Source: Paludibacteraceae bacterium (GTDB lineage: Bacteria > Bacteroidota > Bacteroidia > Bacteroidales > Paludibacteraceae). Taken from it: a stretch of DNA of 56,233 nt. Positions 25,701 through 34,119 of the stretch are shown here, piece after piece. The stretch lies in the NCBI GenBank assembly GCA_017448345.1, contig JAFSLP010000007.1, positions 1 through 56,233 of the forward strand, written 5' to 3'. How positions within the stretch are numbered: the stretch's first letter is position 1; each line of letters starts with the position of its first letter. The notes under the pieces were generated by a model, which saw only the letters and a list, made by a program, of their open reading frames with translations, was not told where the DNA came from and ran no database searches. The translations under genes were made by a program, and so were the position numbers.

Positions 25701-25884
25701 ATGGATGCAGACCATACACTTCCAGAAGATACGCGTCTATTTCTCGACAGAGAACCTCCTCACTTTCACCGCCTATGACGGCTATGACCCCGAGATAGGC
25801 TCCGGAGGCACCTCTATCGGTATTGACGCCGGATGCTACCCGCAAAGCCGCACGCTCTCCGTTGGAGCAAATATCGTTTTCTGA
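22771..25884 (+). CDS. SusC/RagA-type TonB-dependent outer-membrane transporter
   Basis: 1037 aa. Signal peptide (about 1-20), carboxypeptidase-regulatory-like domain (about 22-105: VSGVVIDAKTGEPVIGASVLIQGTTVGTVTDYDGKF), the SusC signature EEVVVVGYGTQKK (about 100-112) acting as TonB box region, plug domain (about 115-230: RIDNMLKGKASGVTITSSSGQPG, RGIGTINDASPLYVVDGMP, IEVLKDAASAAIYG) and a 22-strand barrel to the end. It imports oligosaccharides across the outer membrane with its SusD partner. The final codons overlap an upstream frame of susD, but the functional susD start is 20 bp after the stop. The rha context suggests a rhamnose-bearing substrate. Confidence 0.96.
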   Translation: MNRLITVLFAIFSAALVTAQTQVSGVVIDAKTGEPVIGASVLIQGTTVGTVTDYDGKFLLDVPDKKSLLEVSYLGYVSQTLAASDAQRVLLKEDTQALEEVVVVGYGTQKKSVVTAAISKVTAEDLENIVPTRIDNMLKGKASGVTITSSSGQPGAGARVNIRGIGTINDASPLYVVDGMPMGNIDYLNPTDIESIEVLKDAASAAIYGTKGANGVVLVTTKNGAFGKKVSISYDMNIGWQNPWKQKAVLNAPWYQTILNEARINDGSTPYFATITTDPGTNWQDALFNYNAPVQSHQVSVNGGGEKVTYFVSFGFLDQQGIVGGNFKRSNYTRYSVRDNNVYKIIDTDTRKWLNHLTLTSNISYSNVASTGIAENSAFYSPLGSALLIAPTQPLYADDPQSVLDKYPTAIRDKEGRVYSVPDITMSEVINPVASLELPAGWNRSDRFTGNLTAELEIYDGLKFKSSFNTDFNFGRYDGYGYPYYLSSGGAGSAVNSSVSSSQSRTFTWQVENVLSYNHEFSGHEIGVLLGQSATKTAYSYVSGTAYDLPSNDPYKATIDYAQGSVNDMRTSGGRSYSAGASYFARVNYNYKERYIFQGSLRCDGSDKFGSNNRWGLFPSFSLGWNIAREAFWENVPDAFSAFKIRASWGLNGNDRISDFAYTSLIVSGSNYTFGRLDNEAIITGVRQGRLANADLKWETSRQTDIGLELGFLSNALTLNLDYFHKTTVDMLMPALLPSYVGIEQPWTNGGKMLNWGIEADLSYKFRVSSVNFALAGNITYLRNRLIDYGNETGSSNLDNVQGVGVVSRAQNGEVYPFFYGYKTAGIFQTQAEVDAYVNDKGELLQPNAHPGDVRFVDYNGDGKINDDDRTKIGKGMPDITYSFSLNIEWQGLDLNLFFQGIGGNQVFDATRRPDLSLANQPAWILNRWTGPNTSNTIPRVTEQDPNDNWRSSDLYIKPGSYLRLKSLQLGYSLPKKWMQTIHFQKIRVYFSTENLLTFTAYDGYDPEIGSGGTSIGIDAGCYPQSRTLSVGANIVF

Positions 25885-25903
25885 CAATAAACAACACCTG
25901 AAT

Positions 25904-27523
25904 ATGAAAAAGATACTATTTATCAGTTGTTCCTTATTGATCCTCTTCAGTTCTTGTGACAATAGTTTTCTGGATATCAAATCCACTTCGGCGGACCTCC
26001 TTGATGACTATTACAAGACCGAAGCGCAGATCTACAAGACCTTGGTCGGCGCCTATGACCCCCTCCAATGGACGGACTATTATGGCGGATATAACCAGTT
26101 CATGTTCCTCAGCGACCTCCGCGCCGATGATATCTATGTCGGCGGAGACAAAGGCTCTGACAACTTCTTCCACCAGATGCAGCGCTTCCAGATGATGCCT
26201 GTCGATGCACCCCGGTCCTTCTGGGAGTGTATGTACACCGGCATCGAACGGTGCAACACGGTCATCGACAATCTTCCCAAAGTCGAGGACATAGACCCCG
26301 CTGTCGCCGAACGGTACGAAGCCGAAGCACGGTTCCTGCGCGCTTGGTATTACCACTGGCTATGGAAGTTCTGGGGCAATATCCCCTATTACGACCATGT
26401 CCTGCAGGCTCCCTATCACGCTACACAGCTCCCGCCGGACTCTGTCTATAACCATATCATGGACGACCTCGACTACTGCTGCGGGAAAAGCACGCTCACA
26501 GGTGCTTTCCGCCTTATTGACAGACCTGCCGAAAACGAATGGGGACGCGTCACCATCTTTGCCGCACGTATGCTGCGTGCACGCGTCGTCCTTTTCCAGA
26601 ACGACATCGCCCGCTTCGAACAGGTCTATTCCGACATGGACGCAACCAAGAAAAGCCAGCAGTTCATGCTATGCGAGGATTTCGAACGTATCTGGAAAGG
26701 CGAATATGAGTTCGTCACCAACCCCGAATCCATGAACAAATCCGAGAGTATCTGGGAAATCAACCACCGCTCCGAATCCGGCTCTTGGTCTTGGCCGCAA
26801 GGAGGAGAAGGCACCATCTACCCCAAGTTCGTTGGCATCAACGGGCTGGACGGTGACCCCGAGTTCGCAGACGGATGGGGATTCGGACCCATCCGCAAAC
26901 AGGCGTATCTCATGTATGACGAGGCGGATATCCGACGCGACGGAGGTATCATAGACATCGCTGCGCGCAAACAGCTCTTGCAGGATTCGCTCGGTGTCAC
27001 CATCTCTTGGGCGGAGAGAGCCAACCATACCGGCTATTACAACCGCAAATATACGGCGCGGAAAGGCTATAACGACTGTCCTTACGACCCCGAACTGAAC
27101 TTCAACAACAATGTCCGGGTGTTCCGTTACGCCGAGTGTCTCCTTAATCTGGCGGAGGTCAGCTGGCGGCTGGGGTACGCCAATGTGGCACAGACCAACC
27201 TCAACCTCGTCCGAAAGAGAGCCTTCCCCAATGAAGACTACAGAGCCGGTTCGCCCCATTATGTCGCCGCTTCCATGGAGACGATTATGCAGGAGCGGCA
27301 TTTGGAGTTCCTTGCTGAAGGACACCGCTTTTGGGACCTCGTCCGTTGGAGCCGTGCTACCGATGTCACGCCGTGCGATATCGCCTCTGTTCTCAGCGGC
27401 TCCGATGAGATAGGAAATTACACGCGCACGTGGAATGACAACTGGCGCTATCTACCTATCCCCTCTCTGGAGATTGACCGCACGGAGGGATCTTATAAAC
27501 TCAAGCAAAACCCCGGATATTAA
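25904..27523 (+). CDS. SusD/RagB-type surface glycan-binding lipoprotein
   Basis: 539 aa. Lipoprotein signal ending in FSSC (Cys at residue 16), then the SusD-like alpha fold: SFLDIKSTSADLLDDYYKTEAQIYKTLVGAYDPL at the N-terminus, the TPR-like YEAEARFLRAWYYHWLWKFWGNIPYYD segment, and the C-terminal RYAECLLNLAEVSWRLGY...QERHLEFLAEGHRFWDLVRW and WRYLPIPSLEID. It caps the SusC barrel on the cell surface and delivers glycan. The start is ATG 25904 (MKKILFISC); an earlier in-frame ATG at 25823 lies inside susC and would lose the signal peptide. Confidence 0.95.
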   Translation: MKKILFISCSLLILFSSCDNSFLDIKSTSADLLDDYYKTEAQIYKTLVGAYDPLQWTDYYGGYNQFMFLSDLRADDIYVGGDKGSDNFFHQMQRFQMMPVDAPRSFWECMYTGIERCNTVIDNLPKVEDIDPAVAERYEAEARFLRAWYYHWLWKFWGNIPYYDHVLQAPYHATQLPPDSVYNHIMDDLDYCCGKSTLTGAFRLIDRPAENEWGRVTIFAARMLRARVVLFQNDIARFEQVYSDMDATKKSQQFMLCEDFERIWKGEYEFVTNPESMNKSESIWEINHRSESGSWSWPQGGEGTIYPKFVGINGLDGDPEFADGWGFGPIRKQAYLMYDEADIRRDGGIIDIAARKQLLQDSLGVTISWAERANHTGYYNRKYTARKGYNDCPYDPELNFNNNVRVFRYAECLLNLAEVSWRLGYANVAQTNLNLVRKRAFPNEDYRAGSPHYVAASMETIMQERHLEFLAEGHRFWDLVRWSRATDVTPCDIASVLSGSDEIGNYTRTWNDNWRYLPIPSLEIDRTEGSYKLKQNPGY

Positions 27524-27536
27524 ACACTCTATGGAT

Positions 27537-28394
27537 ATGAAAAAGGTATTAATTATCAGTTGTTCATTACTCATTCTTCTGTCCGCCTGCAAGCCGAAAA
27601 GTTATATGGATGACCTGCCGGAATTGCAACCCAATACAGATACGGCTGCCGTTCTTGCCATGAATCCCCGTGCGGAACTTGATGCCAAGGACCCCAATAT
27701 GGTTCATCTTGTCATGGACGAACAGGATGGATGGGTGCCGGTATGGACGGTTGGTACCAAACGATATACGCAACAGCGTGTGGACCGGCGTTTTGAGTTT
27801 GCCGGAGACTACACCGTTACTGCTTCCGCCTATAACAAAAACGGTATGGCTCCGGAAGTAGCGGTGCATTTCTCCATCGCAGTCATGGACGAGTCTGTCT
27901 GCGCCAATGAGCAATACACCGCTCTGACAGGCGGCTGTGAAGCGGAAAATGGCAAGACATGGATGCTGGCAGAGAGTACCGGCTACTATGGTCTGATTGA
28001 CATCAACACATGGCTCATTGAGTATCTTACCGATTACTGGTGGGCAGCCGAGCGTGGCAGTCATAACGGCGTGTATGACGACCGGCTGACTTTTGTCCTC
28101 AATGCCGACAAGACCTTTATTCACACCACTAACGGCACCTCAGGAGTGGATAGCAACGAGACACCCTTTGATAACTATACGGAGAGCTGGGAACTCCAAC
28201 CGCCTGCAGAGAGTCGCGACGGACGGTATCACCTCATCCTCACGGGTGACGGGTTCCTGCCGCCTATACCCTCCGAATGTCAGGGACAACATGACTACAC
28301 CGTCCTCGTACTCAACGATACCGTGCTCATGACCAAGATTTACAAAGACGGTTCTAATCAGGCATGGGTGCATAAATTCGTTCCTGCGCAATGA
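27537..28394 (+). CDS. Surface lipoprotein, SusE-position, PKD-like
   Basis: About 285 aa. Lipobox LSAC (signal MKKVLIISCSLLILLSAC). The first half contains a PKD-like beta sandwich (RFEFAGDYTVTASAYNKNGMA), the second a lipocalin-like region (LTFVLNADKTFIHTTNG, YHLILTGDGFLPP, TKIYKDG). Proteins at this position in such loci usually bind glycan on the cell surface; no specific family is recognised. An ATG 6 bp upstream (27531) is possible. The gene overlaps the GH3 start by 4 bp. Confidence 0.8.
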   Translation: MKKVLIISCSLLILLSACKPKSYMDDLPELQPNTDTAAVLAMNPRAELDAKDPNMVHLVMDEQDGWVPVWTVGTKRYTQQRVDRRFEFAGDYTVTASAYNKNGMAPEVAVHFSIAVMDESVCANEQYTALTGGCEAENGKTWMLAESTGYYGLIDINTWLIEYLTDYWWAAERGSHNGVYDDRLTFVLNADKTFIHTTNGTSGVDSNETPFDNYTESWELQPPAESRDGRYHLILTGDGFLPPIPSECQGQHDYTVLVLNDTVLMTKIYKDGSNQAWVHKFVPAQ

Positions 28395-30268
28395 AAAAAA
28401 TACTGATTGTCAACATCTTATTATTGATTCTTTTGTCTGCCTGCACTCCACAACTCGGGCGCTCTTCCGATGAACGGGTCATCGCTGCGATGACTCTCGA
28501 AGAGAAAGTCTCATTGCTTGTAGGCACCTGCAAGGACTGGAACCTCGTGCCGGAGGCAGCCCCTGCCACGCGTCACCGCGAACCGGTTCCGGAAGGGTAT
28601 TGGGACACCTATCAAGGCAATACGGCTGCTATGCGGGGAAAGGTCAGCGGAGCTGCCGGAATCAGTTATGCTATCCCCAGACTCGGAATCCCGCCGGTAG
28701 TGATGGCGGACGGTCCCGTCGGGCTGCGGATAGACAGCGTTTGTACTGCATTCCCCTCAACGGCTCTCCTTGCCGCATCCAATGACACTGACCTCGTTTG
28801 CCGGGTAGGGCAGGCTATAGGGGAAGAGATGCGGTATTACGGAGTGGATATCCTGCTGGCTCCGGGTATCAATATAATGCGGAATCCGCTTTGCGGTCGT
28901 AATTATGAATACCTGTCCGCAGACCCCGATTGGGCGGGACGCATCGCTTCCGCATATGTCCGCGGGGTGCAGTCGAAAGGGGTGGGCACTTGTGTCAAGC
29001 ATTTTGCCGCCAATAACCAAGAAACCTATCGGAACGGAATTGATGTGCAGGTGGATGATTCCGTGCTGCGCAAGCTCTATCTCAAACCTTTTGAACAGGT
29101 GGTACGGGATGCACAGCCGTGGACGCTGATGTCGTCATACAACAAGATAAACGGTACCTATGCCTCGGAGAATTCCTACCTGCTCACGGATATCCTGCGC
29201 AACGAATGGGGATTTGAAGGCTTTGTGATGACCGACTGGTGGGCGGAAGAGGACCCTGTGCGCATGCAACTGGCAGGCAACGATATGCTCATGCCCGGCA
29301 CGCAGGAGCAGATTGACACTCTCATCGCAGCTGTCAGAAGCGGCAGACTGGACGAAGCGGTTCTGGACCGTAATCTTCTGCATATACTGCCCGTCATCCG
29401 TCGCTGCCCGGCTTTCCTGTACGGAGACCGTACTAATCCGGACGGTGCAGACCTTGACCGGATGCTCCGTGAACACGCAGCACTGGCAAGAGAAGCAGCT
29501 GCCAAAGGAATGGTTCTTCTGCGAAACAGACATGCCCTGCCGCTTGATGCGTCAGTGTCTTCTGTGGCGCTGTTGGGCAAAGGCTCCTATGACACCTATG
29601 CCGGAGGAACAGGCTCCGGTGCCGTCACCAAGGCATACAAAGTGAATATCTGCGAAGCATTGGAGCGGCAGGGTTTCCGACCGGACTCCATTGCACGAAA
29701 ACGGTATATGAACCATATCGCGCTCTCCTATGATGCACAGCCTGCACCTTCCGCTTGGTTCATGCCTTATGTCACTGAACTGGAATGGACGCAGGAGGAT
29801 ATGACCCGTCTGGCGCAGACCAATGACATCTGTATCCTCACCCTACAGCGCATGGCAGGAGAAGGAACGGACAGACAACTTGTCGAAGGCGATTATTACC
29901 TGACTTCCGTGGAGAAGAACCTCATACGTCGGGCTTCGCAGGCTTTTCATACTCAGGGCAAACCTCTTGTCCTCATCCTGAACACGGGCTCTACGCTGGA
30001 ACTGACAGACGTCGTCGGATATACGGATGCTGTTCTCATGGCGTGGCTGCCCGGACAGGAAGCCGGCAATGCGGTTGCAGATGTCCTCACCGGGGCCGTT
30101 CCGCCGCAGGGTAAACTGCCGATGCCGTTCTATGGGCGGTACAGCGATGTGCCTTCCGCTCCCAACTTCCCTCTCTCTGACGGGGACCCCAATAAAGTCT
30201 GCTATCGAGAAGGACTGGCACGACCGGCACGGACGCTCTACGACACAGGCTTCGGACTCACCTACTAA
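28391..30268 (+). CDS. Glycoside hydrolase family 3 lipoprotein (beta-glucosidase-like)
   Basis: 625 aa. Lipobox LSAC. GH3 N-terminal barrel: MTLEEKVSLLVGT, IPPVVMADGPVGLR, LAPGINIMRNPLCGRNYEYLSADP, VGTCVKHFAANNQET (substrate-binding Lys-His) and the nucleophile region GFVMTDWWA (Asp about residue 281). The alpha/beta sandwich carries the RLVEGDYYL-type acid/base area and AWLPGQEAGNAVADVLTG. It ends just after LYDTGFGLTY, so it lacks the FnIII-like third domain of many GH3 enzymes. Expected to trim terminal beta-glucosyl or related units at the cell surface or in the periplasm. Confidence 0.92.
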   Translation: MKKILIVNILLLILLSACTPQLGRSSDERVIAAMTLEEKVSLLVGTCKDWNLVPEAAPATRHREPVPEGYWDTYQGNTAAMRGKVSGAAGISYAIPRLGIPPVVMADGPVGLRIDSVCTAFPSTALLAASNDTDLVCRVGQAIGEEMRYYGVDILLAPGINIMRNPLCGRNYEYLSADPDWAGRIASAYVRGVQSKGVGTCVKHFAANNQETYRNGIDVQVDDSVLRKLYLKPFEQVVRDAQPWTLMSSYNKINGTYASENSYLLTDILRNEWGFEGFVMTDWWAEEDPVRMQLAGNDMLMPGTQEQIDTLIAAVRSGRLDEAVLDRNLLHILPVIRRCPAFLYGDRTNPDGADLDRMLREHAALAREAAAKGMVLLRNRHALPLDASVSSVALLGKGSYDTYAGGTGSGAVTKAYKVNICEALERQGFRPDSIARKRYMNHIALSYDAQPAPSAWFMPYVTELEWTQEDMTRLAQTNDICILTLQRMAGEGTDRQLVEGDYYLTSVEKNLIRRASQAFHTQGKPLVLILNTGSTLELTDVVGYTDAVLMAWLPGQEAGNAVADVLTGAVPPQGKLPMPFYGRYSDVPSAPNFPLSDGDPNKVCYREGLARPARTLYDTGFGLTY

Positions 30269-30282
30269 AAGACCAGACAATA

Positions 30283-31893
30283 ATGATAAAATCACTGCTC
30301 TTTATAATCCTTGCAGCCGCATCGGCGTTTTATCCCCAGTCGGCTCACTGGCTGCGCATAGCGGAGAAAGCAAAGCCTGACCTCCACCACGCCCGTTACA
30401 CACCGGTACGGATGGTGGAAGCCGTTCCGGATTCTTCCGCCTTTCAGGGCTGGCGGTATCTGGAAGCTGAGCTGACGCCCTCACAGACTGACACCATGGT
30501 CCTTCGGCACGGGCAGGTCTTGACCTTTGATTTCGGCAGACATCTTGTGGGATACCTCTCTTTCTCCACGCGTACGCTCCGCCGTTGTCAGGACGGTCCT
30601 CTCCGTCTCCGCCTCTTCATGGGCGAACTGCCCGCCGAACTCAACACACCTCTTGAGCCGTGGAAAGCGTGGCTGAGCAGGGCGTGGATGCAGGATGAGA
30701 TAATCACGGTCTATGAGACGGACCGTGTCGTTACCCTTCCGCGCCGTCTGGCGGGACGGTATCTCAAAGTAGAGGTACTTGCCACCTCGCGCGATTTCGA
30801 CTGTGCGCTTACGGACCTCTCTTTCGATGCTGTCTCGTCTGCCGGAGAAGACACAGGCTTCCGCCGCACCGCATCGCCGTTGTTGGACTCCATACGCGCC
30901 GTGAGTGTCACAACCCTCAGCGAATGTATGCAGACTGTCTATGAGGACGGTCCCAAACGCGACAGACGGCTCTGGGCGGGCGACCTCTATCTACAGTCCC
31001 TTGCCAACAGGTACTCGTTCCGGAATTTCGGACTGACCAAACGGTGTCTCTTTCTCTTCGCCGCACTCGCAGCCGATGACGGAACACTCATCAGCAACAT
31101 CTTCGAGTCCCCTCAGCCGCATCCGCAAGAGGGCTCTTATATGCTCACCTACAGTCTCTTATGGAACTCCACGCTCCTTGAATATCTGTTGGATACCGGC
31201 GATACCCTTACAGCGCAGACTCTCTGGCAAGTAGCCAAACGGCAGACTGAAGATGCACTCACGTATCTGACACCCGAATATATCTTTGATATACATAAAC
31301 GCGATGTCTGGCTATTTTTCGACTGGAGAGAGCACGAGGGCTTGGATGTCTCCGCACCGATGCAGGCGGCTACCATCTTTGCACTCGAACAGACATACGA
31401 ACTGGCGCGTCTTCTGGGGCGGACAGCCGAAGTAAAGCAGTACCCCTCTGTCGCAGCCAAGATGCGGCGTGCGGCGCTGAGACATATGTATGACGCACGC
31501 AGAGGTGTTATGCTCTCCGGTTCCGGCAAGCAACTCTCTGTCCAGTCGCAGACATGGGCAGTCAAAGCCGGAATCCTATCCGGAGCCAAAGCGCGCAAGG
31601 CGCTGACTACCGCCATGACCGACCCCAAAGCAATCCAACCCGGTACCCCGTACGCGACCCATTACCTCGTTGAGGCAATGATACTCGCCGGCATGCCGGA
31701 GCAGGCACGCGCCTACCTCATTGACTATTGGGGAGGCATGGTGCGAAGGGGAGCGGACACCTTCTGGGAAGCATATGACCCGAACGACGATTATATCTCG
31801 CCCTATGATTTCTTCCCCGTTAACTCCGCCTGCCATGCGTGGAGCTGTACCCCCGTCTATTTCATCGGTAAATACCCGGACATATTCAGATAA
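30283..31893 (+). CDS. GH78-like alpha-L-rhamnosidase-related protein (short)
   Basis: 536 aa, much shorter than typical GH78. N-terminal signal sequence (about 1-20), a beta-sandwich part (about 40-190), then an (alpha/alpha)6 barrel with TVYEDGPKRDRRLWAGDLYLQSLANR, the counterpart of the GH78 DCPQRDERLGWTGD motif, and TFWEAYDPNDDY...SACHAWSCTPVYF near the end. The extra N-terminal domains of full GH78 enzymes are missing. It probably removes rhamnose or acts on unsaturated or other deoxy-sugar ends; specificity is not readable. A small inverted repeat CTCCTT-a-AAGGAG (31897-31909) follows the stop. Confidence 0.82.
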   Translation: MIKSLLFIILAAASAFYPQSAHWLRIAEKAKPDLHHARYTPVRMVEAVPDSSAFQGWRYLEAELTPSQTDTMVLRHGQVLTFDFGRHLVGYLSFSTRTLRRCQDGPLRLRLFMGELPAELNTPLEPWKAWLSRAWMQDEIITVYETDRVVTLPRRLAGRYLKVEVLATSRDFDCALTDLSFDAVSSAGEDTGFRRTASPLLDSIRAVSVTTLSECMQTVYEDGPKRDRRLWAGDLYLQSLANRYSFRNFGLTKRCLFLFAALAADDGTLISNIFESPQPHPQEGSYMLTYSLLWNSTLLEYLLDTGDTLTAQTLWQVAKRQTEDALTYLTPEYIFDIHKRDVWLFFDWREHEGLDVSAPMQAATIFALEQTYELARLLGRTAEVKQYPSVAAKMRRAALRHMYDARRGVMLSGSGKQLSVQSQTWAVKAGILSGAKARKALTTAMTDPKAIQPGTPYATHYLVEAMILAGMPEQARAYLIDYWGGMVRRGADTFWEAYDPNDDYISPYDFFPVNSACHAWSCTPVYFIGKYPDIFR

Positions 31894-31948
31894 AATCTCC
31901 TTAAAGGAGTTATAATATTATTCATTAACAACCCAAAAACAAACTATT

Positions 31949-32674
31949 ATGAAAAAATCTATCTTTTTAGGACTTATGCTCCTTGTCGCAGGTTCTATGT
32001 GCGCTGCCCGTATCTATGTGATGGGTGACGAGCGTTCTATTCCCGCCGGTGCTAACACCTCCGTCATGGAGAACACCGAACTCATGCTCTGGATCCGTGA
32101 CTGGGGAGACCAGTCGCTCACCTGTTCCCTTGAGTCCAGCGCAGATGCCGGACCCTCAGGTTTCGCGTACTCCGTCTTTATGTGCCACCCGGACAACAGC
32201 GGCAACCCTGCAGCCGGCTACTATGGCGCTACGTGGGCGGTTAAAGCACCCATTGATCTCACTGCCATCACCGAGGACTGGAAGATGGTCATCGTCTGCA
32301 AGACCGATGTGCCCGTCTGGACGCTCTCTGTAGTCGATGGTGACAAATGCACAATCGACCTCGCTGCATTGGTTGAGCACAAGGACAACACCACGTGGAA
32401 TACCATCGAAGTGCCTATGTATGACATCTTCGACAAAGGTATCTCCTTCGCCTCGCCCCTCACCACAGGCTATCTCTTCAACCTCCTCACCAACGACAAC
32501 ACCGACAAGACCCAGCTCTGCATCGATGCTTGGTATTTCACCGACGGCAATGACGACAATCAGGCGGTCGAGGATGTCTTGGCTGCTCCCAAAGCACGCA
32601 AAACCATCGAGGACGGGCAAGTAGTCATCATCAAGAACAATGCACGTTTCAACGTGCTTGGCGCACAACTCTGA
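31949..32674 (+). CDS. Secreted one-module protein with C-terminal tag
   Basis: 241 aa. Signal peptide (about 1-19). Residues 20-205 are one copy of a ~150-190-residue beta-rich module (starts ARIYVMGDE, has TWAVKAPIDLTAITEDWKMVIVCKTD, ends LCIDAWYFTDGND) that also occurs twice in the protein at 40376 and three times in that at 47609. The C-terminus (KTIEDGQVVIIKNNARFNVLGAQL area) is the tag shared by six proteins here. I do not recognise a published family. The setting among glycosidases suggests a carbohydrate-binding module (inference). Confidence 0.75.
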   Translation: MKKSIFLGLMLLVAGSMCAARIYVMGDERSIPAGANTSVMENTELMLWIRDWGDQSLTCSLESSADAGPSGFAYSVFMCHPDNSGNPAAGYYGATWAVKAPIDLTAITEDWKMVIVCKTDVPVWTLSVVDGDKCTIDLAALVEHKDNTTWNTIEVPMYDIFDKGISFASPLTTGYLFNLLTNDNTDKTQLCIDAWYFTDGNDDNQAVEDVLAAPKARKTIEDGQVVIIKNNARFNVLGAQL

Positions 32675-32690
32675 TACGGACTACTCAGGT

Positions 32691-32715
32691 CGGCAGCGGC
32701 TGATTACCGCTGCCG
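32691..32715 (+). terminator. GC-rich hairpin between 31949 and 32738 genes
   Basis: CGGCAGCGG (32691-32699) / CCGCTGCCG (32707-32715), 7-nt loop. No T tract, so it may attenuate or protect mRNA ends rather than fully terminate. Confidence 0.55.
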
Positions 32716-32737
32716 GTTACTAAGAAAATAACTGCAT

Positions 32738-34114
32738 ATGAAAAAAATATTAATTATTACTTGTTCATTATTACTTGCCCTTGGCTCCTTCGCCCAGCAG
32801 CCGCGCAGCTTCAAACGCGGCGTCGGCACCAACAACATGGCGTACCGTGCCAACTACGAAGTCCTTGCTCCCGGTGTCTCGTGGTTCTACAACTGGTCTT
32901 CCTCCGCACCTGCCCTCATCGCAGACGACTGGGAGACGCTCGGCATGGACTATATCCCTATGGTCTGGGGCGGAGGACTGGATAATGAGAACGGACGTAA
33001 CCGCGTACGCGATTACATCCGCCGGCACCCCTCTGTCAAGTACCTGCTCGGTTTCAACGAACCCAACTTCACCTCGCAGTCACGCATGACGCCGCAGTAC
33101 GCCGCGTCCCAATGGACCTATATGGAGCAGATTGCCGATGAGTTCGGACTCACGCTCGTCGGACCTGCGCTGAACTTCGGACCCGCAGGAGGCTCCGTCC
33201 GCGACCCCGAGGACAACCATGAATATACCGACCCCTTCGACTGGTACGACAAGTTCTTCGCCATCTGTCCCGACTGCCGCGTGGACCACATTGCCATTCA
33301 CCTCTACATGCCCACGGGTGCTATGAAGGGGACGATTGACAAGTTCTGGGACAAATACCGCCGTCCCGTCTGGCTCACCGAGTTCAACCGTAACGACGGA
33401 GGCTCCTCCACGCCGGAGGATCATATGCGTTTCCTCACCACCGAACTGGAAATGCTGGAGAAGCACCCGCATGTCTTCCGTTACGCATGGTTCATGACCT
33501 ATTCCTCCGTCTGGCAAATCAACCTCCTTGACCTCGGAGAGGGCAGACTGACCGACCTCGGCAGACTCTACACCGGTATGTCCTCCTTCGATAGCACCTA
33601 TTTCCATCCCGTGGGACTGACCATACCAGCCGCACATTACCAGTCGGCACAGTCCCTCACCCTCGTGCCCTCTACCGCCGACCCGGACCTGCTTATGCTC
33701 AAGGATATGTCCACCGGCTCTTGGGCGGAGTACCTCGTGGATATCCCTCGCTCCGGCAGTTACTCGCTCAATCTCCATCTCGCCTGCAAGTCCGGCTCGA
33801 AGATTGAAGTCTATGAGGACGACGCACTTGTCACCACCATCACTCCCCAAGCCACTGCCTCTACGGATTTCGACCACTGGGCTGAGCAGTCTTTCCCCGT
33901 TACCCTCACCGCTGGACACCACCGCCTCAGGCTCCTCTCCAAGGCGCGCCTCTATTACTATGACCGGCTCCGTCTCGATTACCCCGATGCCATTGACTCT
34001 GCTGAATCCGCTAAGTCTGGCGGAGCTGAGAAGTCTCTCCGCAACGGACAGCTCCTCATCTCCACTCCCTTTGGCACCTATAACTCCCTCGGACAACGGA
34101 TAACAGAAAAATAA
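32738..34114 (+). CDS. GH128-like glycosidase with CBM-like domain and C-terminal tag
   Basis: 458 aa. Signal peptide to about residue 19. Catalytic TIM barrel (about 22-285): KRGVGTNN, WFYNWSS, DYIPMVWGG, KYLLGFNEPNF (acid/base Glu), CPDCRVDHIAIHLYMP and PVWLTEFNRND (nucleophile Glu), the pattern of GH128 beta-1,3-glucanases. Residues about 290-425 form a CBM6/35-like beta sandwich (IPAAHYQSAQSLTLVPS, WAEYLVDIPRSGSYSLNLHLA). The C-terminal tag is KSLRNGQLLISTPFGTY with NSLGQRITEK. A second paralog follows after 5 bp. Confidence 0.85.
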   Translation: MKKILIITCSLLLALGSFAQQPRSFKRGVGTNNMAYRANYEVLAPGVSWFYNWSSSAPALIADDWETLGMDYIPMVWGGGLDNENGRNRVRDYIRRHPSVKYLLGFNEPNFTSQSRMTPQYAASQWTYMEQIADEFGLTLVGPALNFGPAGGSVRDPEDNHEYTDPFDWYDKFFAICPDCRVDHIAIHLYMPTGAMKGTIDKFWDKYRRPVWLTEFNRNDGGSSTPEDHMRFLTTELEMLEKHPHVFRYAWFMTYSSVWQINLLDLGEGRLTDLGRLYTGMSSFDSTYFHPVGLTIPAAHYQSAQSLTLVPSTADPDLLMLKDMSTGSWAEYLVDIPRSGSYSLNLHLACKSGSKIEVYEDDALVTTITPQATASTDFDHWAEQSFPVTLTAGHHRLRLLSKARLYYYDRLRLDYPDAIDSAESAKSGGAEKSLRNGQLLISTPFGTYNSLGQRITEK

Positions 34115-34119
34115 TCACA